A stretch of DNA of 64,000 bases from Haloarcula salinisoli (GCF_019599405.1 NZ_RKLQ01000001.1:496001-560000), one strand, 5' to 3'. Shown: positions 23,891-32,218, counted from the first letter of the stretch. Numbers and translations are program-made. The notes: generated by a model from the sequence alone, not told the origin.

Positions 23891-24340
23891 CTACCCTTTG
23901 ACGACGTAGGTACTGGCTGCCATATCACCCAGGCGCTGTTCGTCGTCGTTGATAGCGATGAGCGCGATACCGACGAGGTACAGGGTCGGCAGCGCGTCGA
24001 CAACCCGGAGGATGTTCCTGATTGCGGACTCGCCGAACCCGATTTTGCTGCCGTTCTCACCGACGACACGGATACTCATCAGCTTCTTCCCGACGGTGTA
24101 GCCGTACATCCCTTCCATCACGATGAAGTAGGCAAAGACGACCAGTGGGATGAGCAACTGAACGATGAGTAAGAGGCCGGCCCCCGCCGGCCCCGTCTCC
24201 CCGCCGACGCCGATGAGGAAAAACAGTGGGAAGACGATGATACCGCCGACGATCCCCGTGAGAATCGAGTCGATTAAGAACGCGACGATACGGCTACCGA
24301 GACCTGCCAGCTGACCGGGGCTACCCGAAGTTGTGGCCAT
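23891..24340 (-). CDS. RDD-family membrane protein, copy 2 of 4
   Basis: 149 aa, MATTSGSPGQLAGLGSRI start. This is the copy closest to copy 1: both keep GYTVGKKL-SIRVV, ESAIRN-LR, and D-DEQR-GDMAASTYVVKG. Three predicted helices. Upstream A/T-rich box TTTTTATTT (minus strand, near 24367-24375) serves as promoter. The 131-bp gap to copy 1 holds nothing else. Confidence 0.85.
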   Translation of the reverse strand: MATTSGSPGQLAGLGSRIVAFLIDSILTGIVGGIIVFPLFFLIGVGGETGPAGAGLLLIVQLLIPLVVFAYFIVMEGMYGYTVGKKLMSIRVVGENGSKIGFGESAIRNILRVVDALPTLYLVGIALIAINDDEQRLGDMAASTYVVKG

Positions 24341-24513
24341 ACAGTATTTGCAACTTAAGTCAGCAAATAAAAATATTTCGCACGACCGGGACGAGTCTTA
24401 CTATCTCAAAACCGCTGCTCCAGCGCCTCGATCACGGAGACGCCGGTCGGGACACTCCGTCTCAGCCAGCAGGCCGGGTGGGGCTCCGGGCAAGCCACAG
24501 CGACGCCCGTCGG

Positions 24514-24963
24514 TCAGGCGCGAACGACGTAGGTGTTTGCTGCCATATCGCCGAGTCGCTGTTCGTCCTCGTCGTACAGTATCAGGCCGATGCCCAGCAG
24601 ATAGGCAACCGGGAGGTTGTCCGCGATGAGCACGAGATTCCGTACCGTGGCCTCTTTCCAGCCGATGTCGCCGCCGGCCTCCGTGACCACACTGATATCT
24701 AGCAGCTTCTTCCCGGGCGTGTACCCGTACAGTCCCTCGAAAACGATGCGGTAGCCGAAGAACCCGACCGTGACGACCAGGTTGAAGACAACGTAGGCTG
24801 CCAGGAGTATGCTTGGCTCAGCGGTCGATAGAAGTAGCAGGGCCGGAACGGCGACAATCAGGGCCATTGCGAACGCAAAGAGCATCGTGTCGATGAAGAA
24901 CGCGGCTGCACGTTTCCCGAGTCCAGCGAGCTGTCGTGCCTCCGGTTCGGTGGCTGTGTCCAT
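24514..24963 (-). CDS. RDD-family membrane protein, copy 3 of 4 (most diverged)
   Basis: 149 aa, starting MDTATEPEARQLAGLGKRA. It keeps GKRAAAFFIDTMLF, GYTPGKKLLDISVVTEAGG, KEATVRNLVLIADNLP and DEQRLGDMAANTYVVRA, but differs from copies 1 and 2 in the N-terminus and first helices, so it is the most diverged. I chose ATG 24963 because the frame above it is read-through of unrelated sequence. A TTTTATTAC box is 22-30 bases before it. Confidence 0.85.
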   Translation of the reverse strand: MDTATEPEARQLAGLGKRAAAFFIDTMLFAFAMALIVAVPALLLLSTAEPSILLAAYVVFNLVVTVGFFGYRIVFEGLYGYTPGKKLLDISVVTEAGGDIGWKEATVRNLVLIADNLPVAYLLGIGLILYDEDEQRLGDMAANTYVVRA

Positions 24964-25086
24964 GTCGATTTCGGTGTGATGGACGAGTAATAAAACTGTC
25001 TGGACGCTGCTGTCGGTGTCATATCCGGTCCTGGGTTCTCGGGCGCCACGGATACATTCACATTGGCGACCCGCCAACCGGCCTCT

Positions 25087-25156
25087 GTGTCGTCCGATTC
25101 GGTGTTCGCGTTCGAGCTGCGTTAGTGGGCCGAGCGGGAGTGGTCGCCTGCCCCGT
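25087..25156 (+). pseudogene. relic of the 5' end of the 25943 gene (DUF5787-like)
   Basis: Bases 25047-25156 align with 25909-26020, covering the promoter-proximal region and first codons of the intact gene. In frame the relic reads VSSDSVFAFELR then TAG (25123), versus VSSDSEFAFELR in the gene. Beyond a 6-bp in-frame deletion and a CAG-to-TAG change it continues as WAEREW, identical to the intact protein, and then homology ends. The start codon equivalent is lost. It is downstream of RDD copy 4 and upstream of copy 3, mirroring the real gene's place next to copy 4. Confidence 0.85.
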
Positions 25157-25190
25157 CGTTCGCTTTCGGTGTGCCGACGAGCCCGGATAG

Positions 25191-25655
25191 CTACTCCTTC
25201 ACCACGTAGGAGTTGGCCGCCATGTCGCCGAGGCGCTGTTCGTCGTCGCTCACGGCGATGAGTAGGTAACCGATGACGTACCACACCGGCAGGACGGGCA
25301 GGACGTCGATGAACCGGAAGACGTTCCGGATGGCGGATTTCCCCATGCTGATTTGCCCGCCGCTCTCGTCGACGACACGGATGCTCGCAGCCTTCTTGCC
25401 GATAGTGGTGCCGAAGAGCCCCTCCAATATCACGTGGTACCCGACGTGGCCGATGACAATATAGAGGTGGGCGCCAAGAAAGAATAGGGAGCCAAGGTCC
25501 GCCACGACACTCTCAACCATGTCGCGGAACAAGAACGTTATCAGGACAGTCAGAATGAACAAGACGATGTTCGTCAGCATGAAGTCGATGACCATGGCAC
25601 CGATGCGACTGCGGCGGCTGGCCAGCTCGCCGGCCGCGCTCGAAGTTGTTGCCAT
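25191..25655 (-). CDS. RDD-family membrane protein, copy 4 of 4
   Basis: 154 aa, starting MATTSSAAGELASRRSRIG. It keeps RRSRIGAMVIDFML, IGKKAASIRVVDESGG, SMGKSAIRNVFRFIDVLP and DDEQRLGDMAANSYVVKE, with two central helices. It is divergent from the DUF5787-like gene 287 bp away; a similar but broken arrangement lies at copy 3. The A/T-rich segment near 25656-25685 contains its promoter. Confidence 0.85.
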   Translation of the reverse strand: MATTSSAAGELASRRSRIGAMVIDFMLTNIVLFILTVLITFLFRDMVESVVADLGSLFFLGAHLYIVIGHVGYHVILEGLFGTTIGKKAASIRVVDESGGQISMGKSAIRNVFRFIDVLPVLPVWYVIGYLLIAVSDDEQRLGDMAANSYVVKE

Positions 25656-25779
25656 ATAATAACTGAAACTTTGGACGGAAAATATAAACATTCCCATTGT
25701 GATGTTGACAGTAACCGAAACGGGTGGGCTATACTAGACACTGAATATCAATGCACACCCGACCACACGACAGCGGTCA

Positions 25780-25833
25780 CGAGAGACACCGCTAGCGTCT
25801 CTCGAACCACCCATCAGAAACTGAAGGTTTCTG
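25780..25833. repeat. two hairpins before the DUF5787-like gene
   Basis: CGAGAGAC (25780-25787) pairs with GTCTCTCG (25797-25804), loop ACCGCTAGC; CAGAAAC (25815-25821) pairs with GTTTCTG (25827-25833), loop TGAAG. They lie in the 287-bp gap between RDD copy 4 and the next gene and resemble the hairpins at 200-246 in style and order. A further inverted repeat GTAGAA-n8-TTCTAC (25869-25888) is 55 bases before the GTG. Confidence 0.65.
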
Positions 25834-25942
25834 AGGACGGCGTGGTCGGTGTGTGAACTCTTTCAATTGTAGAATAGTATAGTTCTACCAACAGGTTCGC
25901 CACAGTGGGACGGATACATTCACAAGCGCGAGCCGCGAACCC

Positions 25943-27004
25943 GTGCCTGTGTCGTCCGATTCGGAGTTCGCGTTCGAACTGCGCGTCTGTCAGTGGGCCG
26001 AACGCGAGTGGACGCCCGAGCGTGCGGACTCGGTCGTCGTGGTCGCCCGTCAACTCGGCACCCAGTACCGCCGCTGGGACACGCTGGTGCTCGAATGCGA
26101 CCCCGAGGGACTCCAGGCCCGCGGCGCGTTCGGCGCCGACGCGTTCGATTCGGACCACCTGCACGTCCTCGAACACGCCCCGGCCGAGTGGACGTTCTAT
26201 CGCGACGCCCTCCCCGACCCCGGCTACCCGTGGCGCTACGTCCGGGAATCGATTCACGAACTGGCCGACCGGGAGGCCTTAGACACCAGAAAGCGCGGCC
26301 GGCGCATCGAGATTCGTCGCACGCGGCCGTATCCGGACTGGGTTCGCCGCGTCGTCGCCATCGAGAACAAGCCCGACCTCACCGCCAGCGCCGCCCGCGA
26401 CCTGGCTGGGCAACTAGAGCGGGACGTGGCGCTGGGACTGGCCGACGAGGTGTGGGTCGCGACCGAAGCCACGGACGAGCGTGTCGAACCTATCTTGCTC
26501 GCGGACTTCCCGCCCGAGGCCGGCGTGCTGACGGTCGACACCGACGCGGGCACCGCCGAAACCGTCTGGGAGCCCCGATCGCTCGACGTCGACGGGCACG
26601 GGACCCGCATCACCGACCGGCCCGGCGACGACTACAGCGCTGCCCGCTTCGAGTACGTCGATCCCGACTGGAAGGCCGGCAAACGGCGCGCCATCGCCGA
26701 ACGGGCCTACGAACGGGGATGGCGCAGCTACGCCGACACGATGCGACCGGACTGCCGGCACTTCGAGCTTCGGGCCGACGAGACCGGCGTCTCGCCGTAC
26801 TGCGTGGCCAAAGAACGGACACCGACCGCCCGGGAGTGTCGGGCCGGCTGTGGCTCCTTCGAGCCCGAGCCGCCGGTGTGGCGGACGAACGGCTGGCCCA
26901 TCGAGGGCGGTCCCGGTGCGGCCACCAAGCGACTGCTCGCGCGGCGGCGACGCGAGCGCCGACCCGGGCTCGAATACCTACTCGTCGCGGACCTCGACGT
27001 CTAG
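25943..27004 (+). CDS. DUF5787-like protein; possible PD-(D/E)XK nuclease with Cys cluster
   Basis: 353 aa from GTG 25943. No named function. Sequence features suggest a nuclease fold: P131-D132 followed by E141-N-K143 (RRVVAIENKPDL), then Q157 in LAGQLERD, the P-D-x8-E-x-K...Q order of RecB/Cas4-type nucleases. Five cysteines are placed as C16 (FELRVCQW), C271, C287, C299 and C303 (DCRHFEL ... SPYC ... ECRAGC); Cas4/AddB-type nucleases bind a 4Fe-4S cluster with one N-terminal and three C-terminal cysteines. Fold and cluster are inferences. A broken 5' copy lies at 25087. It overlaps the convergent DUF5797-like gene by 27 bp. Confidence 0.75.
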   Translation: MPVSSDSEFAFELRVCQWAEREWTPERADSVVVVARQLGTQYRRWDTLVLECDPEGLQARGAFGADAFDSDHLHVLEHAPAEWTFYRDALPDPGYPWRYVRESIHELADREALDTRKRGRRIEIRRTRPYPDWVRRVVAIENKPDLTASAARDLAGQLERDVALGLADEVWVATEATDERVEPILLADFPPEAGVLTVDTDAGTAETVWEPRSLDVDGHGTRITDRPGDDYSAARFEYVDPDWKAGKRRAIAERAYERGWRSYADTMRPDCRHFELRADETGVSPYCVAKERTPTARECRAGCGSFEPEPPVWRTNGWPIEGGPGAATKRLLARRRRERRPGLEYLLVADLDV

Positions 27005-27457
27005 GTCCTCACGCGCCACTGCCAGCCGGAAGGTCGGCACCGTCTTCTGGACCGTCTCGACGATGCCCATGTCGGCGAGGCTCCGCAGCGCCGACCGCAC
27101 GTCGTCGACCTCGGGGTCCTCGCCGGCCGCCCGCACCGCCTGGAGCGTCGCGACGACGCTCTGGGGCTCCTCGTCGGGCCCGGCCAGCACCTCGACGACA
27201 GTCCCCTGCAGCGGTGAGACAGTCATCGTCTGGACGCGCTCGGAGTCCTCGCCGTCGATGAGCGCCGTCGCCTCCGGCGTGGCGCAGATGAGGCTGTTCT
27301 CGTTGCGGTAGTAGTACTCCTTGAGCTCCGATTCGAGGTACTGGTGGACCTCGCTCCCGCTGTCCATGCCCCACAGTTCCTGTAGCTCGCCGTTCTTCGT
27401 CGGCTGGTTTTCGACGATGTCGGCGAGCCGCTCCGTTGCCTCCTCCGAGAGGGTCAT
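26978..27457 (-). CDS. DUF5797-like winged-helix protein, haloarchaeal
   Basis: 159 aa. It begins MTLSEEATERLADIVENQPT with helix-turn-helix-like GELQELWGMDSGSEVHQYLESELKEYYYRNEN (residues 23-54), where the E-V-x-x-Y-L-x-x-E-L-K-x-Y-Y-Y-R segment is the hallmark I associate with DUF5797. A second small domain (about 80-150) has a helix-loop-strand pattern DVRSALRSLADMGIVETVQKTVPTFRL, also winged-helix-like. It may be a DNA-binding or transcription-related protein. Its end overlaps the convergent gene. Confidence 0.75.
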   Translation of the reverse strand: MTLSEEATERLADIVENQPTKNGELQELWGMDSGSEVHQYLESELKEYYYRNENSLICATPEATALIDGEDSERVQTMTVSPLQGTVVEVLAGPDEEPQSVVATLQAVRAAGEDPEVDDVRSALRSLADMGIVETVQKTVPTFRLAVAREDLDVEVRDE

Positions 27458-27545
27458 CGCTTCCCCCTAGTCGCACCGGTGTAACAAGGGTTCTGGAGTC
27501 GGCCAGGGAAGATACTTGACCGTTCAGCCCTTCGGTCGACTAGGT

Positions 27546-29123
27546 ATGCGCTCACTCCCCGCCAGCCCTCGCGCACTCCGCGCGGTCGCCCTCTCGCTGT
27601 TGCTCGTCGTCTCGGCCGCCGCCTTCGGGACGGCGGCGGTCGGTTCGGCCGCCGCTGCCGACGCCCGGGTCACGCTGACCGACACCACGGTCACGCCGGC
27701 GACGCCGACCGCCGGCGCGCCCATCACCGCCGAGACGACGCTCCGGCTCTCGGCCGGGAGCGACACGTCGATGACTGTCGACGAAGTCAGGGTCGTCGAC
27801 CCGAGTGACGGTGACGCGGTGCTGGGGACGGCCACCGACCTCGGCCGTCTCTCACCCGGTGAGACGCTCGACGTTCCCGTCACGTTCACCGTCAACGAGT
27901 CCGGGTCACGGGACCTCCAGCTGGTCGCCGTCGGGACCGACAGCGACGGGGACCGAACCGAGGCGACCCGGCCCCTGACCGTCGGCGTCGAGCCCGGGGC
28001 CCCACAGGTCGAAGTCGAGACCGACCAGGTCGTCGCCGGCGCGGAGTCGACCGTGCAGGCGACCGTCTCGAACCCGACCACGGCACCGCTTCGCGGGGTC
28101 GAGGTGACCGTGGCCGGCGGTGAGAGTCGACAAACGGTACCGACGCTCGCTGCGGGGGCGTCCGAGACCGTGAACCTCACCGCCGTCGTCCCTGACACCG
28201 GTGACGGGACGGTCGAGGTTCGGACGCGGTACATCACGCCCAACGGGGTCGAACGGGAGTCGGTCACCTCGGCCCCGGTGACAGTCGAGTCGCTCAGCAC
28301 CGACGTGGGTATCCGCGTCCAGCGACCACAGAACGACGACACCCAGCAGGCCGCCGGGGACCTCACGGGGCTGCTGGGCGGGGGCGGTTCGAGTGCGCTC
28401 CAGTCCCAGTCCGAGTCGGAGGACGGGTCGAGCGGTGACCGCGTCGACGTGACGGTGACGAACTTCGGCAACACACCCGTCGACGAGGTCGTGCTCACCG
28501 CCGAGGATAGCGACGGGGCCCGGCTGAGTTCCGTCGGTCGGTTCGCGCTCGCGGACACGCTCTCCCCCGGCGATGAGACGACGGTCACTGTCGACCTCTC
28601 TCGCGTCCAGTCGACCGACGGCGTCCGCTTCGTCGCGAGCTACGAGTCGCCCGAGGGTCGGTCGGAGACCGCCCTGCGCTACGGCTACCGCGCCCAGCGC
28701 GGCAAGGCGAGGCTCACCGGCCTCGACGTGAGCGTCACCGAGGGCGGCCGCGTCACCGTCGACGGGAACCTCGCCAACGTCGGTGACGGCGAGGTGACCA
28801 GTGCCGTCGTCGCCGTCCAGCCCGCCGAGGGCCTCCAGCCGGCCTATCCACAGCGGGACTACTTCGTCGGCACCGTCGACGCCAGTTCCTTCGCTCCCTT
28901 CGAGTTGACCGCCCAGGCCGACGTGGAAAACGCGACCCAGGTACCTATCCAGGTGACCTACGCCGTCGACGGAGAGCAGGTCACCCGGAACGCGACCGTC
29001 CCGTTGCCACCGGCCCAGAGCGGCCCGGGCGGTGGCCCGGTCTCGCCCGGGATGGCACTCGCGATACTCCTCGGGCTGGCCGCTGCTGCCGGCGCAACCG
29101 TCTACGTCACCCGCTACCGATGA
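27546..29123 (+). CDS. secreted COG1361/CARDB-type protein of an ABC export system
   Basis: 525 aa. The signal peptide is ALRAVALSLLLVVSAAAFG with an Ala-rich cleavage region (about 10-38). Repeated immunoglobulin-like CARDB modules follow, with V-x-V-x-V-x-N-x-x-x-T-P patterns: AESTVQATVSNPTTAPLRG and GDRVDVTVTNFGNTPVDEV. A C-terminal membrane anchor SPGMALAILLGLAAAAGATVYV precedes RYR. The next two genes encode the MacB-type ATPase and permease, with 4- and 8-bp overlaps. In haloarchaea and other archaea this trio (COG1361 + COG1136 + COG0577) is common and thought to handle surface proteins, peptides or lipids; the CARDB protein stands in for a periplasmic adaptor. Confidence 0.85.
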   Translation: MRSLPASPRALRAVALSLLLVVSAAAFGTAAVGSAAAADARVTLTDTTVTPATPTAGAPITAETTLRLSAGSDTSMTVDEVRVVDPSDGDAVLGTATDLGRLSPGETLDVPVTFTVNESGSRDLQLVAVGTDSDGDRTEATRPLTVGVEPGAPQVEVETDQVVAGAESTVQATVSNPTTAPLRGVEVTVAGGESRQTVPTLAAGASETVNLTAVVPDTGDGTVEVRTRYITPNGVERESVTSAPVTVESLSTDVGIRVQRPQNDDTQQAAGDLTGLLGGGGSSALQSQSESEDGSSGDRVDVTVTNFGNTPVDEVVLTAEDSDGARLSSVGRFALADTLSPGDETTVTVDLSRVQSTDGVRFVASYESPEGRSETALRYGYRAQRGKARLTGLDVSVTEGGRVTVDGNLANVGDGEVTSAVVAVQPAEGLQPAYPQRDYFVGTVDASSFAPFELTAQADVENATQVPIQVTYAVDGEQVTRNATVPLPPAQSGPGGGPVSPGMALAILLGLAAAAGATVYVTRYR

Positions 29124-29815
29124 GCTTCGAACCGCTCCAGCGAACGGCCCCGCCGCTCGCGCTGGTCGACGTGACCAAACGCTACGAGAGCGGTGGCGGT
29201 GGGGCGGTCACCGCGCTGTCTCACGTCGATTTCGCCGTCGCGAGCGGCGAGGTCGTCGCCGTCGTCGGCCCCAGCGGGAGCGGCAAGTCCACGATGCTGA
29301 ATTTGCTGGGCCTGCTGGACGAACCGACCGAGGGTAGCGTCGAGCTGCGGGGCGAAACGACCGCGGGACTCTCCGAGGCCGAACGGACCGACGCCCGGCG
29401 GGAGTCCCTGGGCTTTGTCTTCCAGGACTTTCACCTCCTGCCGACGCTGTCGGCCGTCGAGAACGTCCGGCTCCCGACGGCCTTCCTCCCCGGTGACGCC
29501 ACCGAGCGGGCCCGGGAGCTGCTCGAACTCGTCGGCCTGGGCGACCGGCTCGACCACACGCCCGACGAGCTCTCGGGCGGCCAGAAACAGCGCGTCGCCA
29601 TCGCGCGGGCGCTGGTCAACGAGCCCGACGTGTTGCTGGCCGACGAGCCGACGGGCAATCTCGACCGGGACACCGGCACCGCTATCTTAGAGGAGATTCG
29701 CCGCATCACCGACGAGGCCGGCGTCGGCGTCGTCGCCGTCACCCACGACGACCTCGTCACCGACTACGCCGATCGGACCGTAGAACTCGTCGACGGGGTG
29801 TTGCGCGATGTCTGA
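29120..29815 (+). CDS. ABC transporter ATP-binding protein, MacB/LolD type
   Basis: 231 aa. Walker [11 protein letters not shown] (about 55-64), Q-loop [17 protein letters not shown] (about 100-116), signature [15 protein letters not shown] (about 152-166), Walker [13 protein letters not shown] (about 174-185) and H-switch VTHDD (about 211-215) are all intact. The N-terminal [14 protein letters not shown] is typical of MacB/LolD ATPases that power lipoprotein or peptide mechanotransmission. It starts 4 bp before the end of the upstream gene and overlaps the permease gene by 8 bp. Confidence 0.95.
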   Translation: MSFEPLQRTAPPLALVDVTKRYESGGGGAVTALSHVDFAVASGEVVAVVGPSGSGKSTMLNLLGLLDEPTEGSVELRGETTAGLSEAERTDARRESLGFVFQDFHLLPTLSAVENVRLPTAFLPGDATERARELLELVGLGDRLDHTPDELSGGQKQRVAIARALVNEPDVLLADEPTGNLDRDTGTAILEEIRRITDEAGVGVVAVTHDDLVTDYADRTVELVDGVLRDV

Positions 29816-30941
29816 CCGGCGGTTCCCCGCGCTCTCGCTCGCGACCCGGAACCTCTCGCGCCAGCGGCTCCGGGCGGCCCTGGCGGCGCTTGGCATCGTC
29901 ATCGGCGTCTTCGCCGTCGTGACGCTTGGCCTGCTGGGCAACGCCCTCTCGGTGGCCGCACAGGAGGAACTGGGCGGGCTGGGCGACCAGGTCATCGTCA
30001 GCCCGGCCGAGGAGAGCGGGCGCGAGACGCTGGATAGCCGCGACGTGGCGGCGGTCCGGCGGGCCGCCGACGGCCGGGGCACCGTCGTCCCGCTGCAGTC
30101 GACCGGCGGGACGGTCCGGGGGACCGGGGGGCAGTCGTTCGCCCAGATATACGGCACCGAGAACCCACAGGCTCTCTTTGGCAACGGCAGCGGCGCCGTC
30201 CCCTCGTCCCACCGCCAGGGCGCGCTCGTCGGGTCGGGCCTCGCCGACGACCTGAACCTCCGACCGGGCAGTACTATCACCGTCGAGCAAAACGAGTACC
30301 GCGTCGTCGGCGTCCTCCCCCCGGTCGAGGGCATCTCGCCGCTCCAGCCCGACTCCGCGGTCGTGCTCCCGCCCAGTGAGTTCGCCAGCGACGGCGTCTC
30401 GCAGGTGGTCGTCCGCGCGAACTCCCCCGAAGACGCTCGCGCGGTCGCGGGTGGGGTCCGCGACCAGCTCAACAGCCGCCAGCAGCGGGTCAGCGTCTTC
30501 TCGCTGACGAGCGTGCTCGACCGCATCTCGGAATTTTTCAACCTGCTGAACGGCTTCTTGCTGGCTATCGCCGGTATCTCGCTGGTCGTCGCCGGCGTCA
30601 GCATCTTCAACGTGATGCTGATGACCGTCGCCGAGCGCCGCGGTGAGATTGGGGTGCTTCGCGCCGTCGGCATCCACCGCAAGCAGGTCCTCAGGACGCT
30701 GCTCGTCGAGGCGACGCTGCTGGGAGTGGTCGGCGGGGCCGTGGGCGCCTTGCTGGGGACCGCGACCGTCGTCGTGGTGGCGACACAGACCGAACTGCCG
30801 CTGTGGGCCGTCCTCCAGCCCGGCAACGTCTTCGTTCCCCTCGGTGCCTTCGCATTCGGCGTCCTCATCGCACTCGTCGGGGGGCTGTATCCCGCCTATC
30901 GCGCCGCCTGGGAGCCGCCCGTCGAAGCGCTTCGGGGGTGA
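29808..30941 (+). CDS. ABC transporter permease, MacB/FtsX family
   Basis: 377 aa. The MacB core: helix LRAALAALGIVIGVFAVVTLG (about 21-41), a large extracellular MacB-PCD domain with SLQSTGGTVRG-like strands (about 90-200), then three helices at the C-terminus, including ISLVVAGVSIFNVMLMTVAERRGEIGVLRAVG (about 263-294), where the conserved E-R-x-x-E-I-G-x-x-R-A-x-G coupling helix meets the ATPase. It ends with the YPAYRAAWEPPVEALRG motif, the FtsX-family C-terminus. Function: energy-coupled export or surface remodelling together with the two upstream genes. Confidence 0.93.
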   Translation: MSDRRFPALSLATRNLSRQRLRAALAALGIVIGVFAVVTLGLLGNALSVAAQEELGGLGDQVIVSPAEESGRETLDSRDVAAVRRAADGRGTVVPLQSTGGTVRGTGGQSFAQIYGTENPQALFGNGSGAVPSSHRQGALVGSGLADDLNLRPGSTITVEQNEYRVVGVLPPVEGISPLQPDSAVVLPPSEFASDGVSQVVVRANSPEDARAVAGGVRDQLNSRQQRVSVFSLTSVLDRISEFFNLLNGFLLAIAGISLVVAGVSIFNVMLMTVAERRGEIGVLRAVGIHRKQVLRTLLVEATLLGVVGGAVGALLGTATVVVVATQTELPLWAVLQPGNVFVPLGAFAFGVLIALVGGLYPAYRAAWEPPVEALRG

Positions 30942-31036
30942 GTGTCAGACTTCGCTGTCATGGCTGTTGGGCCGTGCTGAAACCCGTGCCGAGAAACAGT
31001 GAGTAGCAGAGGAGAGATTTTGGGCCCTCTGGACGC

Positions 31037-31252
31037 TTACCCTTGCGTAATGTCGATCGAGTAGTCCGACTGGAGTGCTATCTTCCCGAGTTCGTAGAGT
31101 CCCACGACAGCGAGTAGCACCCCTCCAAGCGAAGGAAATACGCCATTCGGAACCAGTACCGCGTACAGTCCAAAGAACAGAGCAATCAGTCCGAATATCG
31201 TGCCGACAATCCGCCCCCTCGTTCCGTGGAGTGTTTTCCACGTTATACCCAT
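31037..31252 (-). CDS. small two-helix membrane protein
   Basis: 71 aa. MGITWKTLHGTRGRIVGTIFGLIALFFGLY begins a hydrophobic helix (about 15-34), a short V-P-N-G-V-F-P turn, and LGGVLLAVVGLYELGKIAL forms a second. A charged tail ends the protein. No family recognised; the codon pattern and hydrophobicity look real. On the minus strand, its gene stands apart from the neighbours. Confidence 0.6.
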   Translation of the reverse strand: MGITWKTLHGTRGRIVGTIFGLIALFFGLYAVLVPNGVFPSLGGVLLAVVGLYELGKIALQSDYSIDITQG

Positions 31253-31356
31253 ATCGACAGCTGTGTTTTGTCACACCTATCATCCTGTCGAACGAAAGGT
31301 TAGTGAGCAGTATCGCCGACCCCAGCAGTCCGTCGGCTGCGAGAATCCCTCGGGCA

Positions 31357-31391
31357 GTCGGCGCGGAGCGCCGACGACGCCGAGTCGTCGG
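31357..31391. repeat. two short hairpins between small genes
   Basis: GTCGGCGC-GGA-GCGCCGAC (31357-31375) is an 8+3+8 palindrome and overlaps CCGACGAC-GCCGA-GTCGTCGG (31371-31391). They lie in the 213-bp gap between the 31037 and 31466 genes. The style matches the other hairpins in this window. Confidence 0.75.
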
Positions 31392-31465
31392 GGGTTTCTG
31401 ATTGGTCTGCCCCAACGCTGTGGCTGTCTGTGCGGACGAACGACAGCTACCAGCAAACCGCCGTC

Positions 31466-31711
31466 CTAGAGGTCTTTCGCGACTCGAAGTTCCGTGTCGG
31501 TAACCGTCTCGACGGACTCGGCGGGGACCTCGATGTCGTCGTCGTCGGCGTCACCGAAGCCAAAGCCCTGGATGATGGCCTCGCCGATGTCCGGGTCGGG
31601 TTCGACGTAGGCGACCTGTGCGTCGGTGTCCACTTCGGTGACGATGCCGATCTGCTCGGCTTCGATGTCCATGAGGTACTTCCCCTCGTCTTCGGTGGAT
31701 AGGACTGACAT
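31466..31711 (-). CDS. acidic haloarchaeal protein of unknown function
   Basis: 81 aa, strongly acidic. Its start is MSVLSTEDEGKYLMDIEAEQ, followed by a beta-rich IGIVTEVDTDAQVAYVEPDP, an acidic stretch GDADDDDIEVP and a final VETVTDTELRVAKDL. The strand pattern looks like a small beta barrel (PRC-barrel-like) but no family is certain. It lies upstream, on the same strand, of the Mut7-C gene and the rest of the six-gene operon, though downstream of it in transcription, with a 51-bp gap. Confidence 0.7.
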   Translation of the reverse strand: MSVLSTEDEGKYLMDIEAEQIGIVTEVDTDAQVAYVEPDPDIGEAIIQGFGFGDADDDDIEVPAESVETVTDTELRVAKDL

Positions 31712-31762
31712 ACAATCTCCTCTCTCGGCGGCGAAATAAATATCTGGGTAATCTTCACCGGG

Positions 31763-32218
31763 CTACACGTCAGCGAGCGTCTCGGCCACGTCGTTCCAGT
31801 GGCTCCCTTTCCAGAAGTGTTGCCCGCAGTCTCGGCAGCGCCAGATGTCCGTCTCTGCGGGGTCGGGCGCGTATTCGGGCGTCGGCTCGGTGCGGTCGAC
31901 GCGTTCGACGGGCGCGTTGCAGGTGCCACAGTGGGCGGGTTCGGGCGACAGCTCCAGGTCGAACCCGGCCGCGGCCAGCTCCCGCAGCTGGTCGGGTACG
32001 TCCCGTCTCGTGAGCAGGACGGCGTCGTCGACTTGCCGGGCCAGTCCCTCGTCGCGGGTCACCAGCCGCCGGCCCTCGGTCTCGGCCAGCGCGAGCAGGG
32101 CCTCGTCGGCCTCGGCGTCGCGGTCCAGCGCGTAAGCGGTGTCGTAGCCACACATCCGCAGGTACGTCGCCAGCTTCCCCAGCATCGCGTCCAGCACGAG
32201 GGGCTCCCCTTTAGCCAT
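31763..32218 (-). CDS. Mut7-C RNase-domain protein with zinc ribbon
   Basis: 151 aa, last gene of the six-gene operon. The PIN-like Mut7-C domain begins EPLVLDAMLGKLATYLRMCGYDTAYALD with Asp pair D10 and D32, then RRLVTRDEGLA (about 50-60), the RNase core. A zinc ribbon follows: C97-x2-C100 (HCGTCN) and C129-x2-C132 (CRDCGQHFWKGSHW), as in archaeal DUF5615-related Mut7-C proteins. Function: probably an RNA or stress-linked nuclease; experimental knowledge of archaeal members is thin. It overlaps polX by 8 bp. Confidence 0.88.
   Translation of the reverse strand: MAKGEPLVLDAMLGKLATYLRMCGYDTAYALDRDAEADEALLALAETEGRRLVTRDEGLARQVDDAVLLTRRDVPDQLRELAAAGFDLELSPEPAHCGTCNAPVERVDRTEPTPEYAPDPAETDIWRCRDCGQHFWKGSHWNDVAETLADV

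Noticed and set aside
23760-24513. Further relics of the DUF5787-like gene between RDD copies 1, 2 and 3
   Set aside because: I compared these gaps by eye with the 25910-26020 segment and found no stretch of matching bases.
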